Of a DNA stretch of 28,363 nucleotides, positions 20,944 to 28,363 are shown piece after piece. The DNA is from an uncultured Bacillota bacterium (GTDB taxonomy: Bacteria > Bacillota > Clostridia > Christensenellales > UBA1242), in the NCBI GenBank assembly GCA_900545735.1, contig URAC01000004.1, positions 1 to 28,363 of the forward strand, read 5' to 3'. The position numbers and the translations under genes were made by a program. The number at the start of each line of letters is the position of its first letter. Within the stretch, counting starts at the first letter, position 1. Below the pieces are notes generated by a model. The model was not told where the DNA came from. It was given only the letters and a program-made list of their open reading frames with translations, and did no database searches.

Positions 20944-23655
20944 ATGAAAATAACAGAAATTGATAGAAGCAAATTAACAGTTATGTTTCAGCAATATTAT
21001 GATATAAAAATTCAAAATTTAGATACGATTGTTATGTATCGTTTGGGTGATTTTTATGAAATGTTCTTTGAAGATGCTGAAATTGCTTCTCGCGTGTTAG
21101 ATTTAACTTTGACAGGCAGAGATTGTGGGCTAGAAAAACGCGCTCCAATGTGTGGGGTGCCTTTTCACGCTGCTGAAAATTATATTGCAAAACTTGTTGC
21201 AAATAATTATAAAGTTGGAATTTGTGAGCAATTAACTGAGCCTAACAAAAAGGGCTTGGTCGAACGCGGAATTATAAGAGTTATAACACCAGGAACGCTT
21301 GTTGATGACTCAATGCTTGACCAAAAATCAAACAATTATCTTTGCAGCATATTTATGTTAAAAGATAAGATTGAGAAACAAGATATTAAAGTGCTTGCAA
21401 AAAATTGGGAAAATCTTGAAAATAGCGAACAATTAATTAATGCTATCAATGGAATTGGTTTAGCTTATTGCGATATATCAACGGGAGAATTTAAGGTTGA
21501 ACAAATAGATTTGGCTAAAAAAGATGCATTGATAGAACTTAACAGCATTTTAAACAGAATGATGCCAAGTGAAATCATTGTGCTCGAAGAAGACAAACGA
21601 ATTATGAGAGATTCAAAAGTCTTTTCGCCTGAACTATTATCCAAAATTCAAACTTTTTATGATTATGCTTTTGAAATCAATGCTTGCAATGAAGCATTAA
21701 TCAATCAATTTGGCGCGGAAGAAATCAAAAATGCGTTCAGCAAAATTCCATCTGCCAGTTATATGGCTGCAGGAGCATTGACCATATATCTTGCGGAAAC
21801 TCAAAAAAGAAGTTTGGCTCAAATCAACAAAATTAAAGATTTGGAAGAGCAAAAGTATTTAAAACTAGACGCTTCAACAAGGCGCAATCTAGAAATTATT
21901 GAAACAATTAGAGAACGCAAAAAACGCGGATCTTTGCTTTGGGTTATAGATAACACTTTAACGAGTATGGGAGCAAGGCTGTTGAAAAATTGGCTTTCAC
22001 TTCCTTTGCAAGACGAAAAAGAAATCAACGCAAGATTGGATAGCGTGGAAGATTTTGTTAATAATTTAATTCCAAGGCAAGAATTAAAAGAAAAGTTAAA
22101 TCAAATAACAGATATTGAAAGAATTGCGGCTAGGATAGCGTATGGAAATTTTAACCCTAGAGATGCCATAAGTTTGAAACAATCAGCCGCTGTTTTGCCT
22201 GAAATTAAAAGTTTGCTAGAAAATTACAACAGCAAAAAGATTAAAAACCTTTGTGAAAATTTAGATGTTTTAGATGATATTTATAATTTAATCAATAGAG
22301 CAATCGCTGATGATGCTCCAGCAATTTATAACAACAGCTTAAATGTAATCAAAGAAGGATACAACAAAGAATTTGATACATATAAACACGCAAAAGAAAA
22401 CGCCGATGACTTAGTAACACAACTTGAAATCAAAGAGCGTGAAGAAACAGGCATTAAAAATTTAAAAATCAATTATAACAAAGTTTTTGGATATTTCATT
22501 GAAGTTACAAAATCACAACTTGGGCTTGTTCCTTTTAGATATACGCGCAAACAAACAACAACAAATTCAGAAAGGTTTATAACTGCAGAATTGAAAATGA
22601 TAGAAGACCAAGTTGTTGGCTCATCTGAAAATGCTCAAAAATTGCAAGAACAATTATTTTTGGAATTGAGAAATTATTTGTTAAACAATATTGAAAGATT
22701 GCAAAAAACAGCGCAAATAGTTGCGGAAATTGATGTTTTGATGTCATTGGCAACGATTGCTATAAAAAACAATTATTGCAAGCCAAAAATCAATTCTAAA
22801 ATTGAACATATAAAGATTGTTGAAGGAAGGCACCCAGTTGTTGAAGAAATCAATAAGAATCAATCATTTGTGCCAAATGACACTTACATAAACACAGATA
22901 CAGACAAATCAATCATAATAACTGGTCCAAATATGGCGGGCAAAAGCACATATATGCGTCAAGTTGCTTTGATAACTTTGTTAGCGCATATAGGAAGTTT
23001 TGTTCCCGCAGCGTCCGCTGAAATTTGCATAACGGACAGAATTTTCACTCGTGTTGGTGCTAGCGATGATTTGGCTTATGGTCAATCAACTTTTATGGTT
23101 GAAATGGTGGAAGTTGCCAACATTTTGAATAATGCAACGCCAAAAAGCCTAGTCATATTAGATGAAGTTGGAAGGGGAACATCAACTTTTGATGGTCTTT
23201 CAATCGCCTGGGCTGTAATGGAATATATTTCAAATAAAATGCAAATAAAGACTATTTTTTCCACACATTATCACGAACTCACAGAACTAGAAGGCTTTTT
23301 AAAAGGCGTAAAAAATTATCGAATAACTGTTAAAGAAGTTGGAGATGGAATTGTATTTTTAAGAAAAGTTGTCCGTGGCGGAGCAAATAAGAGTTTTGGT
23401 GTTGCTGTTGCTGCACTTGCAGGGCTCCCAAATGAAGTTATTGCAAGAGCAAAAGAGATAAGTACAAATCTTGAAAAGGCAGAAATTAATCGCAAAATTG
23501 CAGAAACTAATTTGGGTTCTATTCAAGAAGTCGAAAACATAAAACGCTCATATTCTGATGTAATCGGGATGTTGGAAGATGTAAATGTTAATATGCTAAC
23601 GCCGCTTGCTGCGTTTGATATGCTTGTTGACCTTGTAAATCGCGTTAAAAGATAA
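20944..23655 (+). CDS. mutS: DNA mismatch repair protein MutS
   Basis: MutS (903 residues) finds mismatches and small loops and recruits MutL. The mismatch-reading Phe-x-Glu is F37-Y-E39 (GDFYEMFFEDA). Walker A is GPNMAGKST (661-669), Walker B is VILDEVGRGTSTFDG (D740-E741), followed by STHYHEL. The C-terminus ends LTPLAAFDMLVDLVNRVKR, like other MutS1 proteins. AGAGGAA precedes the ATG. It is cotranscribed with miaB and mutL, the latter 14 bases downstream. It matters locally because mismatch-repair activity sets the slippage rate of homopolymers such as the C11 promoter tract in this window. Confidence 0.98.
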   Translation: MKITEIDRSKLTVMFQQYYDIKIQNLDTIVMYRLGDFYEMFFEDAEIASRVLDLTLTGRDCGLEKRAPMCGVPFHAAENYIAKLVANNYKVGICEQLTEPNKKGLVERGIIRVITPGTLVDDSMLDQKSNNYLCSIFMLKDKIEKQDIKVLAKNWENLENSEQLINAINGIGLAYCDISTGEFKVEQIDLAKKDALIELNSILNRMMPSEIIVLEEDKRIMRDSKVFSPELLSKIQTFYDYAFEINACNEALINQFGAEEIKNAFSKIPSASYMAAGALTIYLAETQKRSLAQINKIKDLEEQKYLKLDASTRRNLEIIETIRERKKRGSLLWVIDNTLTSMGARLLKNWLSLPLQDEKEINARLDSVEDFVNNLIPRQELKEKLNQITDIERIAARIAYGNFNPRDAISLKQSAAVLPEIKSLLENYNSKKIKNLCENLDVLDDIYNLINRAIADDAPAIYNNSLNVIKEGYNKEFDTYKHAKENADDLVTQLEIKEREETGIKNLKINYNKVFGYFIEVTKSQLGLVPFRYTRKQTTTNSERFITAELKMIEDQVVGSSENAQKLQEQLFLELRNYLLNNIERLQKTAQIVAEIDVLMSLATIAIKNNYCKPKINSKIEHIKIVEGRHPVVEEINKNQSFVPNDTYINTDTDKSIIITGPNMAGKSTYMRQVALITLLAHIGSFVPAASAEICITDRIFTRVGASDDLAYGQSTFMVEMVEVANILNNATPKSLVILDEVGRGTSTFDGLSIAWAVMEYISNKMQIKTIFSTHYHELTELEGFLKGVKNYRITVKEVGDGIVFLRKVVRGGANKSFGVAVAALAGLPNEVIARAKEISTNLEKAEINRKIAETNLGSIQEVENIKRSYSDVIGMLEDVNVNMLTPLAAFDMLVDLVNRVKR

Positions 23656-23669
23656 AATAAGGAGAAGTT

Positions 23670-25502
23670 ATGGGAATTAATATATTGCCAGAAGATGTTT
23701 TTAATAAGATAAGCGCTGGAGAAGTTGTTGAAAGACCTGCCTCAATAGTTAAAGAGCTTGTTGAAAATTCTATTGACGCTGGAGCAACAAAAATTAGCGT
23801 TGAAATTTTTGATGGCGGCTTGCGTGAAATAATAATAACTGATAACGGCAGCGGCATAGAGCCTGAAGATATTGAAAAAGCGTTTATGCCACACGCAACA
23901 AGCAAAATTAAAAATTCAGAAGATTTGGAAAACATTTCGTCCTTAGGCTTTCGTGGCGAGGCTTTGGCAAGTATCGCTTCAGTTAGCCAAGTTGAAATGA
24001 TAACAAAGACAGAAAACAACGATTTTGGCGTAAAAATTTGTTATTCTGGCGGCAAATTTCAAGAAAAGTGCGAAATTGGTTCGGCAAACGGAACTAAAAT
24101 AGTTGTAAAAAACTTGTTCTTTAACACTCCTGCTAGGTTGAAATTTATGAAAAAGCCTAAGTCAGAAGAAGGAGAAATAACTCATCTTTTAACAAGACTT
24201 ATTTTGGCCAACCCAAGCGTATCGTTTAGATATAGCGCAGATGGCAAAATCATATATAACACTTTTGGCAATGGGCTTGCAGAAGCGCTTTACATTGTTT
24301 ATGGAAAAGATGTTTATGACAACTTGATTGAAGTCAATAGCGAAAGTGGCGATATGTCCATTCGTGGATATATTGCAAGGCCAACACTTGCAAAGCCAAA
24401 CAGAACTTATGGCACTTTGTTTGTTAATGGCAGATTGGTCAATAATTTTATGATATTTTCCGCAATAACTGATGCCTTAGAAGGCTTTATAATGAAAGGA
24501 AAGTTCCCGCTTTTTGCATTAAATTTAAACTTGCCTTTTGAAGATGTTGATGTCAATGTTCACCCATCAAAACAAGAAGTTAAATTTGCAAATCCAGGCA
24601 AAATTTATGGCTTTGTTTCAAATGCAATTTATAAAGCAGTCTCAAACGTTAATTTCATACAAAACATAACTAATGAAGAAGAAATCAATCAAGTTGATGA
24701 AGTAAGCCAAGATAATTTAACAACTTTATCAAATAACGAAGGTTCGAGTTTTAGTTTTGTTATGGACATTATTAAAAATAATGCTAATGAAAATAAATTT
24801 TCTTGCGAGCCAAACAAACTAGTTGAAATTGCGCTGGGGGATGAAAATAAGCAGGTCAAACAAGAAGTAAATTATGAAAACTTATATTCAAAATTGCCAG
24901 TTAATGAACAGACGAAAGTTGAAGAAGTTTTTAATAATTTTGAAATAATTGGTGTGATTTTTAACACTTATATAATTTTGCAAAAGGGTGAGTTTGTATA
25001 TTTTATAGACCAACACGCGGCACACGAAAGGCAACTTTATGACAAAATTATGGAAAGCTTAAGCAAAAATGAGGTGACATCGCAAAGTTTGTTTATGCCT
25101 ATAGAAATTGAATTAAATGATAAAGAAATTAACTTTTTAACTGAAAATCAAGAAAAATTCAAGAATTTTGGCTTTAATTTTGTAATTTTTAACAAAACTT
25201 TAAAAATTATTGCTATTCCATATATTCTTTCTAATATGAACATCAAAGAATTTTTCGATAATGTTTTTGCAGAAATTGATTCCTTTGCGAACAAGCCTTT
25301 ATCCTATATAAATGAAAGGTTTACACAACTTGCTTGCAAGTCAGCAGTCAAAGCGGGCAATGTTTTGTCTGAAAGCGAAATAAATATTTTGCTCAATCGT
25401 TTTGCTGAAAATGACCACGTATTGTTATGCCCACACGGCAGACCAATAGTAATGCAACTTTCACGGAACGAAATTGAAAAAATGTTTAAAAGGAAGCTAT
25501 AA
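23670..25502 (+). CDS. mutL: DNA mismatch repair protein MutL (endonuclease type)
   Basis: This 610-residue GHKL ATPase and nicking endonuclease acts after MutS. The ATPase motifs are KELVENSIDAG (E29, N33), DNGSGI, ATSKI and LGFRGEALASI. The C-terminal domain carries the metal-binding endonuclease motif DQHAAHERQLYD (447-458). The last acidic residue is Asp instead of the usual Glu of DQHA-x2-E-x4-E. ACKSAVKAG and CPHGRP (587-592) complete the site, as in bacteria without MutH. AAGGAG precedes the start. The linker (about 330-420) is low-complexity and Asn/Glu rich, as usual. Confidence 0.97.
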   Translation: MGINILPEDVFNKISAGEVVERPASIVKELVENSIDAGATKISVEIFDGGLREIIITDNGSGIEPEDIEKAFMPHATSKIKNSEDLENISSLGFRGEALASIASVSQVEMITKTENNDFGVKICYSGGKFQEKCEIGSANGTKIVVKNLFFNTPARLKFMKKPKSEEGEITHLLTRLILANPSVSFRYSADGKIIYNTFGNGLAEALYIVYGKDVYDNLIEVNSESGDMSIRGYIARPTLAKPNRTYGTLFVNGRLVNNFMIFSAITDALEGFIMKGKFPLFALNLNLPFEDVDVNVHPSKQEVKFANPGKIYGFVSNAIYKAVSNVNFIQNITNEEEINQVDEVSQDNLTTLSNNEGSSFSFVMDIIKNNANENKFSCEPNKLVEIALGDENKQVKQEVNYENLYSKLPVNEQTKVEEVFNNFEIIGVIFNTYIILQKGEFVYFIDQHAAHERQLYDKIMESLSKNEVTSQSLFMPIEIELNDKEINFLTENQEKFKNFGFNFVIFNKTLKIIAIPYILSNMNIKEFFDNVFAEIDSFANKPLSYINERFTQLACKSAVKAGNVLSESEINILLNRFAENDHVLLCPHGRPIVMQLSRNEIEKMFKRKL

Positions 25503-25517
25503 ATTATATAGATTTAT

Positions 25518-25546
25518 TTGTCTAAAATAATCAAATTTGATAAACT
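25518..25546 (+). promoter_or_regulatory. Candidate internal promoter before miaA
   Basis: TTGTCT (25518-25523), 17 bases, TAAACT (25541-25546). Transcription would begin about three bases ahead of the miaA ATG. No ribosome-site-like sequence lies before that ATG. Confidence 0.35.
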
Positions 25547-25555
25547 AAAATAGTT

Positions 25556-26494
25556 ATGAAAAATAAATGTGCGGTTATTATATATGGTCCTACAGGTGTT
25601 GGCAAAACCAGCACTTCTATTGCTGTTGCCAAAATGCTAAATGGTGAGATTGTTTCAGCAGATAGTATGCAAGTTTATAAGGGAATGGACATCGGAACAG
25701 CAAAAATCACAAAAGAAGAAATGCAAGGCGTTAAGCATCATCTTATTGATGTTTGTAAGCCAAATCGCGAATTTACAGTTTGTGATTATGTTAAAAAAGC
25801 AAAAGAAAACATCAACAAAATTTTAGAGAAAGGAAAACTTCCAATAATTGTTGGTGGCACTGGGCTATATTTAAAAGCGTTGATAGAAAATTATGATTTT
25901 AATGGCGTATACAAAGATGAAAAAATAAGAAAACACTATCAACAACTTGCAAAAAAATATGGCAATGAATATGTTTATAACATTTTAAAAGAAAAAAATC
26001 CAACCAGAGCAGAAGCCCTAAATGTTAACGATACTTTTAGGGTAATTCGCGCGCTTGAAATTTTTGATATTAACGAACGAGATAAAGACAAAGTATTAGC
26101 TCAAAAAACAGAGAACAAGAACGATATTAACTATATTGTTTTTGCGCTCACAATGGATAGGGAAAGACTTTACAAACGCATTAATAAACGCGTTAACATT
26201 ATGTATAGGCAAGGTTTAAAAGACGAAGTTCAAAAGTTGATGGACGATGGCATCAATCCCGAATGTCCTGCTATGCAAGGAATAGGCTATAAAGAAATGA
26301 TAGCGCATTTAAACAAAGAAGCCAAAGCAAGGGAAACAAAAGAATTGATTAAAAGGCGAAGCAGAAATTACGCTAAAAGGCAGTTGACATTTTTGCACAG
26401 TATGCCAAATGTAAATGAAATTCCTGCTGGCCGATATGCTGCAAAACATATCGTAGAATTTGTTAAAAACGAATTAGGAAATGAAAATGAATAA
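25556..26494 (+). CDS. miaA: tRNA dimethylallyltransferase MiaA
   Basis: MiaA (312 residues) transfers the dimethylallyl group from DMAPP to A37 of tRNAs with A36, giving i6A, the substrate of MiaB encoded upstream. The P-loop GPTGVGKTS is at 11-19. Next come SADSMQVYKGMDIGTAK, which holds the catalytic Asp, and HHLIDVCKPNREFTVCDY. GGTGLYLKAL and the tail motif RSRNYAKRQLTFLHSM follow. It lies 53 bases after mutL with no terminator between them. No ribosome site precedes the ATG. Its last bases overlap the next gene. No hfq gene follows, although hfq sits at this position in many Firmicutes. Confidence 0.97.
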   Translation: MKNKCAVIIYGPTGVGKTSTSIAVAKMLNGEIVSADSMQVYKGMDIGTAKITKEEMQGVKHHLIDVCKPNREFTVCDYVKKAKENINKILEKGKLPIIVGGTGLYLKALIENYDFNGVYKDEKIRKHYQQLAKKYGNEYVYNILKEKNPTRAEALNVNDTFRVIRALEIFDINERDKDKVLAQKTENKNDINYIVFALTMDRERLYKRINKRVNIMYRQGLKDEVQKLMDDGINPECPAMQGIGYKEMIAHLNKEAKARETKELIKRRSRNYAKRQLTFLHSMPNVNEIPAGRYAAKHIVEFVKNELGNENE

Positions 26495-27698
26495 GATTGA
26501 GAAAATTGAAAAAAAGTTAAACAAAGTTTTTTCACATTTTGATGAGATTGCTTTAAAAAATCAAGAAAAGGTTTTAAAAGCACTTCAAAAACATAATATT
26601 TCAACAAGACACTTTGCAGGCACAACTGGCTACGGTTATGACGATATTGGAAGAGACAATTTAGGCAAAGTTTTTGCAAGCGTGTTTGGCGCAGAAAGCG
26701 CTATTGTTTCTCCACATATTACTTGTGGCTCTCACGCTATTGCAATCGTTTTGTTTGGCATTTTAAGGCCGGGCGACACTATGTTGTCTGTTGCTGGCAA
26801 GCCTTATGACACTTTAGATGAAACAATATTCGGTGTTGAAGGTGAAAATAGGGGCAGTTTAAAAGACTTAAATATAAGTTATTCTCAAATTGATTTAAAA
26901 AACGATGCTTTGAATTTTAAAGAAATTGAAGAAAAAGTTGCGCAATTAAAGCCTAAAATGGTCTTTTTGCAAAGAAGCAGGGGCTATAATTGGAGAAACG
27001 CTATTTCAATAGACGACATTAAAAAATGTGTTGAAATTGTAAAAGAAAAAAGTCCGAACTCCATATTTGTTGTGGACAACTGTTATGGCGAATTTGTTGC
27101 AGAATATGAGCCAACCGATGTTGGAGCGGATATTGCGGTTGGGTCATTGATTAAAAATCCTTGCGGTGGACTTGCTTCAACCGGGGCATATATAGTCGGC
27201 AAAAAGCAAATTGTTGAATTAATTTCATACAGATTAACATCGCCTTCACTTGGGACAGAAGTTGGTTCTTATGAAAAAGGCTATCGTGAGTTTTATCAAG
27301 GTCTATTTTTGGCACCACATATTGTAAGTCAAGCCATAAAGGGTGCATATTTGATTGGTGAAGTTTTGGCAGAACAAGGCTATGAAGTTATGCCAAAATC
27401 CAACGAAATAGCCGGCGATATCATAAAATCAATAAAATTCAATGATGAAAATCAAATGATATCATTTATACAAGACATACAAAAATTTTCACCTATTGAT
27501 AGCGATGCAGTTCCAATGCCTTGGGATATGCCAGGCTATTTGGATAAAATCATTATGGCTGCGGGCACTTTTGTTAGTGGGGCATCAATAGAATTGTCAA
27601 GCGATGGCCCAGTCAAACCTCCTTTTGTTGCATATTTCCAAGGGGCGTTGACCTATGAGCACGCAAAACTTGTAGCAATTCATTTGCTTGAAAAATAA
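26487..27698 (+). CDS. YnbB-type 'methionine gamma-lyase family' PLP enzyme (PF06838)
   Basis: This 403-residue PLP fold-type I protein belongs to the family annotated as methionine gamma-lyase-like or aluminium-resistance protein (B. subtilis YnbB). Signatures are GTTGYGYDDIGRDNL, SPHITCGSHAIAIVLFGILRPGD, GKPYDTLDE, FVVDNCYGEFVAEYEP and VGSLIKNPCGG, where the Lys (residue 223) should bind PLP. The start at 26487 is preferred because AGG lies 8 bases ahead. The ATG at 26481 would leave only two bases of spacing. The start overlaps the end of miaA by eight bases, so translation is coupled. The real substrate of this family is not well established, so the lyase name is a family label. Confidence 0.9.
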   Translation: MNKIEKIEKKLNKVFSHFDEIALKNQEKVLKALQKHNISTRHFAGTTGYGYDDIGRDNLGKVFASVFGAESAIVSPHITCGSHAIAIVLFGILRPGDTMLSVAGKPYDTLDETIFGVEGENRGSLKDLNISYSQIDLKNDALNFKEIEEKVAQLKPKMVFLQRSRGYNWRNAISIDDIKKCVEIVKEKSPNSIFVVDNCYGEFVAEYEPTDVGADIAVGSLIKNPCGGLASTGAYIVGKKQIVELISYRLTSPSLGTEVGSYEKGYREFYQGLFLAPHIVSQAIKGAYLIGEVLAEQGYEVMPKSNEIAGDIIKSIKFNDENQMISFIQDIQKFSPIDSDAVPMPWDMPGYLDKIIMAAGTFVSGASIELSSDGPVKPPFVAYFQGALTYEHAKLVAIHLLEK

Positions 27699-27768
27699 AA
27701 TGATATCAATGCTTAATTATATTAATTTATTACTAAATAATTCAAATAAAAAAATTTATTAAAAATTG

Positions 27769-27797
27769 TTGACAGATTATACAAAATAGTGTAATAT
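27769..27797 (+). promoter_or_regulatory. tRNA cluster promoter
   Basis: A perfect TTGACA (27769-27774), 17-base spacer, TAATAT (27792-27797), 20 bases upstream of tRNA-Pro. No convincing terminator for the preceding gene is visible in 27699-27768, which is almost pure A/T. Confidence 0.85.
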
Positions 27798-27816
27798 AAC
27801 TAAGCATTTTGAGTTT

Positions 27817-27892
27817 CGGGGTGTAGCGCAGTTGGTAGCGCACGTGGTTTGGGACCATGGGGCCGGGAGTTCGAGTCTCTTCACCCCGACCA
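27817..27892 (+). tRNA. tRNA-Pro (UGG)
   Basis: The acceptor CGGGGTG pairs with CACCCCG. The anticodon arm is CGTGG-TTTGGGA-CCATG with anticodon TGG, the T-arm has GGTTCGA-like GAGTTCGAGTC, and the 3' CCA is encoded. It is the first gene after the tRNA promoter. Confidence 0.96.
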
Positions 27893-27916
27893 ATACTTAA
27901 CTCAGATGTTAGGTGC

Positions 27917-27993
27917 GGACCTTTAGCTCAGTTGGTTAGAGCAACCGGCTCATAACCGGTCGGTCCTAGGTTCGAGCCCTAGAAGGTCCACCA
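27917..27993 (+). tRNA. tRNA-Met (CAU), elongator type
   Basis: The acceptor GGACCTT pairs with AAGGTCC. The anticodon arm is ACCGG-CTCATAA-CCGGT with anticodon CAT, and CCA is encoded. A paired first base and the lack of three G-C pairs at the anticodon stem base argue for elongator Met and not initiator. tRNA-Ile2 with a modified C cannot be excluded from sequence alone. Confidence 0.9.
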
Positions 27994-28013
27994 TCTTCAA
28001 AGAGATTTGAAGA
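27994..28013 (+). other. Hairpin in the Met-Asp tRNA spacer
   Basis: TCTTCAAA/TTTGAAGA forms a perfect 8-base-pair stem with a GAGA tetraloop directly after the CCA of tRNA-Met. No T tract follows, so it is not a classical terminator and may mark precursor processing. Confidence 0.55.
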
Positions 28014-28015
28014 AG

Positions 28016-28051
28016 AAGGCACTTTTCAGTTATTAAAAATGGAAAAGCCTT
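28016..28051 (+). other. Second hairpin in the Met-Asp tRNA spacer
   Basis: AAGGC-(AC bulge)-TTTTC pairs with GAAAA-GCCTT across a 14-base loop. Function is unknown; it may be a processing or weak terminating structure. Confidence 0.4.
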
Positions 28052-28064
28052 TGTTATCTCACAT

Positions 28065-28141
28065 GGTTCGGTAGTTCAGTTGGTTAGAACGCTAGCCTGT
28101 CACGCTAGAGGTCGTGGGTTCGAGCCCCATCCGAATCGCCA
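28065..28141 (+). tRNA. tRNA-Asp (GUC)
   Basis: The acceptor GGTTCGG pairs with CCGAATC (one G-U). The anticodon arm is CTAGC-CTGTCAC-GCTAG with anticodon GTC, and CCA is encoded. Confidence 0.96.
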
Positions 28142-28161
28142 AGTTTGCTTAAAGCAAACTT
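28141..28161 (+). other. Hairpin between tRNA-Asp and tRNA-Phe
   Basis: AAGTTTGC/GCAAACTT (28141-28148 with 28154-28161) has loop TTAAA and is followed by TAATTTT. It shares its first base with the CCA of tRNA-Asp. It could be a weak terminator or a processing hairpin. Confidence 0.5.
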
Positions 28162-28168
28162 TAATTTT

Positions 28169-28235
<67 letters not shown>

Positions 28236-28244
<9 letters not shown>

Positions 28245-28290
28245 GCCGAAAGGCAAAGAGAACGACCGCACGAGCAAATCTCTTGCAAGG
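28236..28290 (+). repeat. Terminal 55-bp direct repeat, copy 1
   Basis: It begins inside the 3' end of tRNA-Phe (GAGGCACCA) and runs through GCCGAAAGGC (a GNRA-capped 3-bp hairpin) and an AAGAGA...TCTCTT pair. It is GC-richer than its surroundings. An exact second copy starts 73 bases later. Confidence 0.95.
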
Positions 28291-28308
28291 CGGAGTTCGA
28301 CAGCCTAT

Positions 28309-28363
28309 GAGGCACCAGCCGAAAGGCAAAGAGAACGACCGCACGAGCAAATCTCTTGCAAGG
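28309..28363 (+). repeat. Terminal 55-bp direct repeat, copy 2 (contig end)
   Basis: Exact copy of 28236-28290, separated by 18 bases and ending on the last base of the window. The exact length of 55 equals a default metaSPAdes k-mer, which suggests a graph boundary. Confidence 0.95.

Noticed and set aside
699..27698. Reassigned TGA codon
   Set aside because: Trp is encoded by TGG, no gene needs TGA read-through, and the lack of TGA stops fits an AT-rich genome.
27699..27768. Terminator after the YnbB-like gene
   Set aside because: The region is almost pure A/T with only short imperfect pairings such as AATAAA/TTTATT and no GC stem.
28245..28317. A second, degenerate tRNA between the two terminal repeats
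   Set aside because: The 73-base segment ends in GAGGCACCA but its 5' end (GCCGAAA) does not pair with it, and no anticodon arm of normal form can be drawn.

Overview
The window looks like one contig of a draft or metagenome-assembled genome from an AT-rich, low-GC Gram-positive (Firmicutes/Clostridia-like) anaerobe. This rests on family gene orders seen here: groES-groEL, rpsF-ssb-rpsR, DUF1385/prmC-prfA, and miaB-mutS-mutL-miaA-(YnbB-type lyase). It also rests on AGGAGG-type ribosome sites, sigma-A-type promoters, short U-rich terminators and heavy use of AT-rich codons. The standard code fits: no listed gene has an in-frame TGA, and every stop I checked is TAA or TAG. Species cannot be named from the sequence alone.

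Layout. 1-49 is Illumina Nextera/P7 adapter, not biology. 50 to about 560 is an internal piece of uvrA on the minus strand with different codon habits, probably joined chimerically. 699-2576 is the GroES/GroEL chaperonin operon. 2719-3673 is rpsF-ssb-rpsR. 3739-5271 (minus) is a membrane-anchored DUF4097-like beta-solenoid protein. 5364-8184 (minus) is prfA translationally coupled to a long gene in which a DUF1385-like membrane domain is fused to the PrmC methyltransferase that modifies release factors. 8185-8496 is a regulatory region with phased A-tracts, a promoter whose spacer is an 11-C homopolymer, and a 5'-terminal stem-loop. It drives 8497-11934, a secreted or anchored BspA-like leucine-rich-repeat protein. 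12000-12218 (minus) is a small unknown gene. 12451-19671 is rpoB-rpoC. 19770-27698 is miaB-mutS-mutL-miaA-YnbB-like, combining tRNA A37 modification and mismatch repair. 27817-28244 is a tRNA cluster (Pro, Met, Asp, Phe). The contig ends in an exact 55-bp repeat that looks like an assembly-graph boundary.

Most interesting points. (1) The LRR surface-protein promoter has consensus TTGACA, an extended -10 and an 11-C tract in the spacer. This is the architecture of phase-variable promoters such as Neisseria opc and porA, and it drives a gene that also carries long near-identical internal repeats. (2) The RNA polymerase has unusual residues in elements that are normally near-invariant: trigger loop TMNNKHF instead of TMRTFH, bridge-helix hinge SSRGGRKG instead of STHGARKG, and Gln at the rifampicin-site His526 position. 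(3) DUF1385 and PrmC are fused. (4) MiaB stops just before its TRAM domain and seems to be made from a leaderless mRNA. These are readings by eye, without alignments or database searches.
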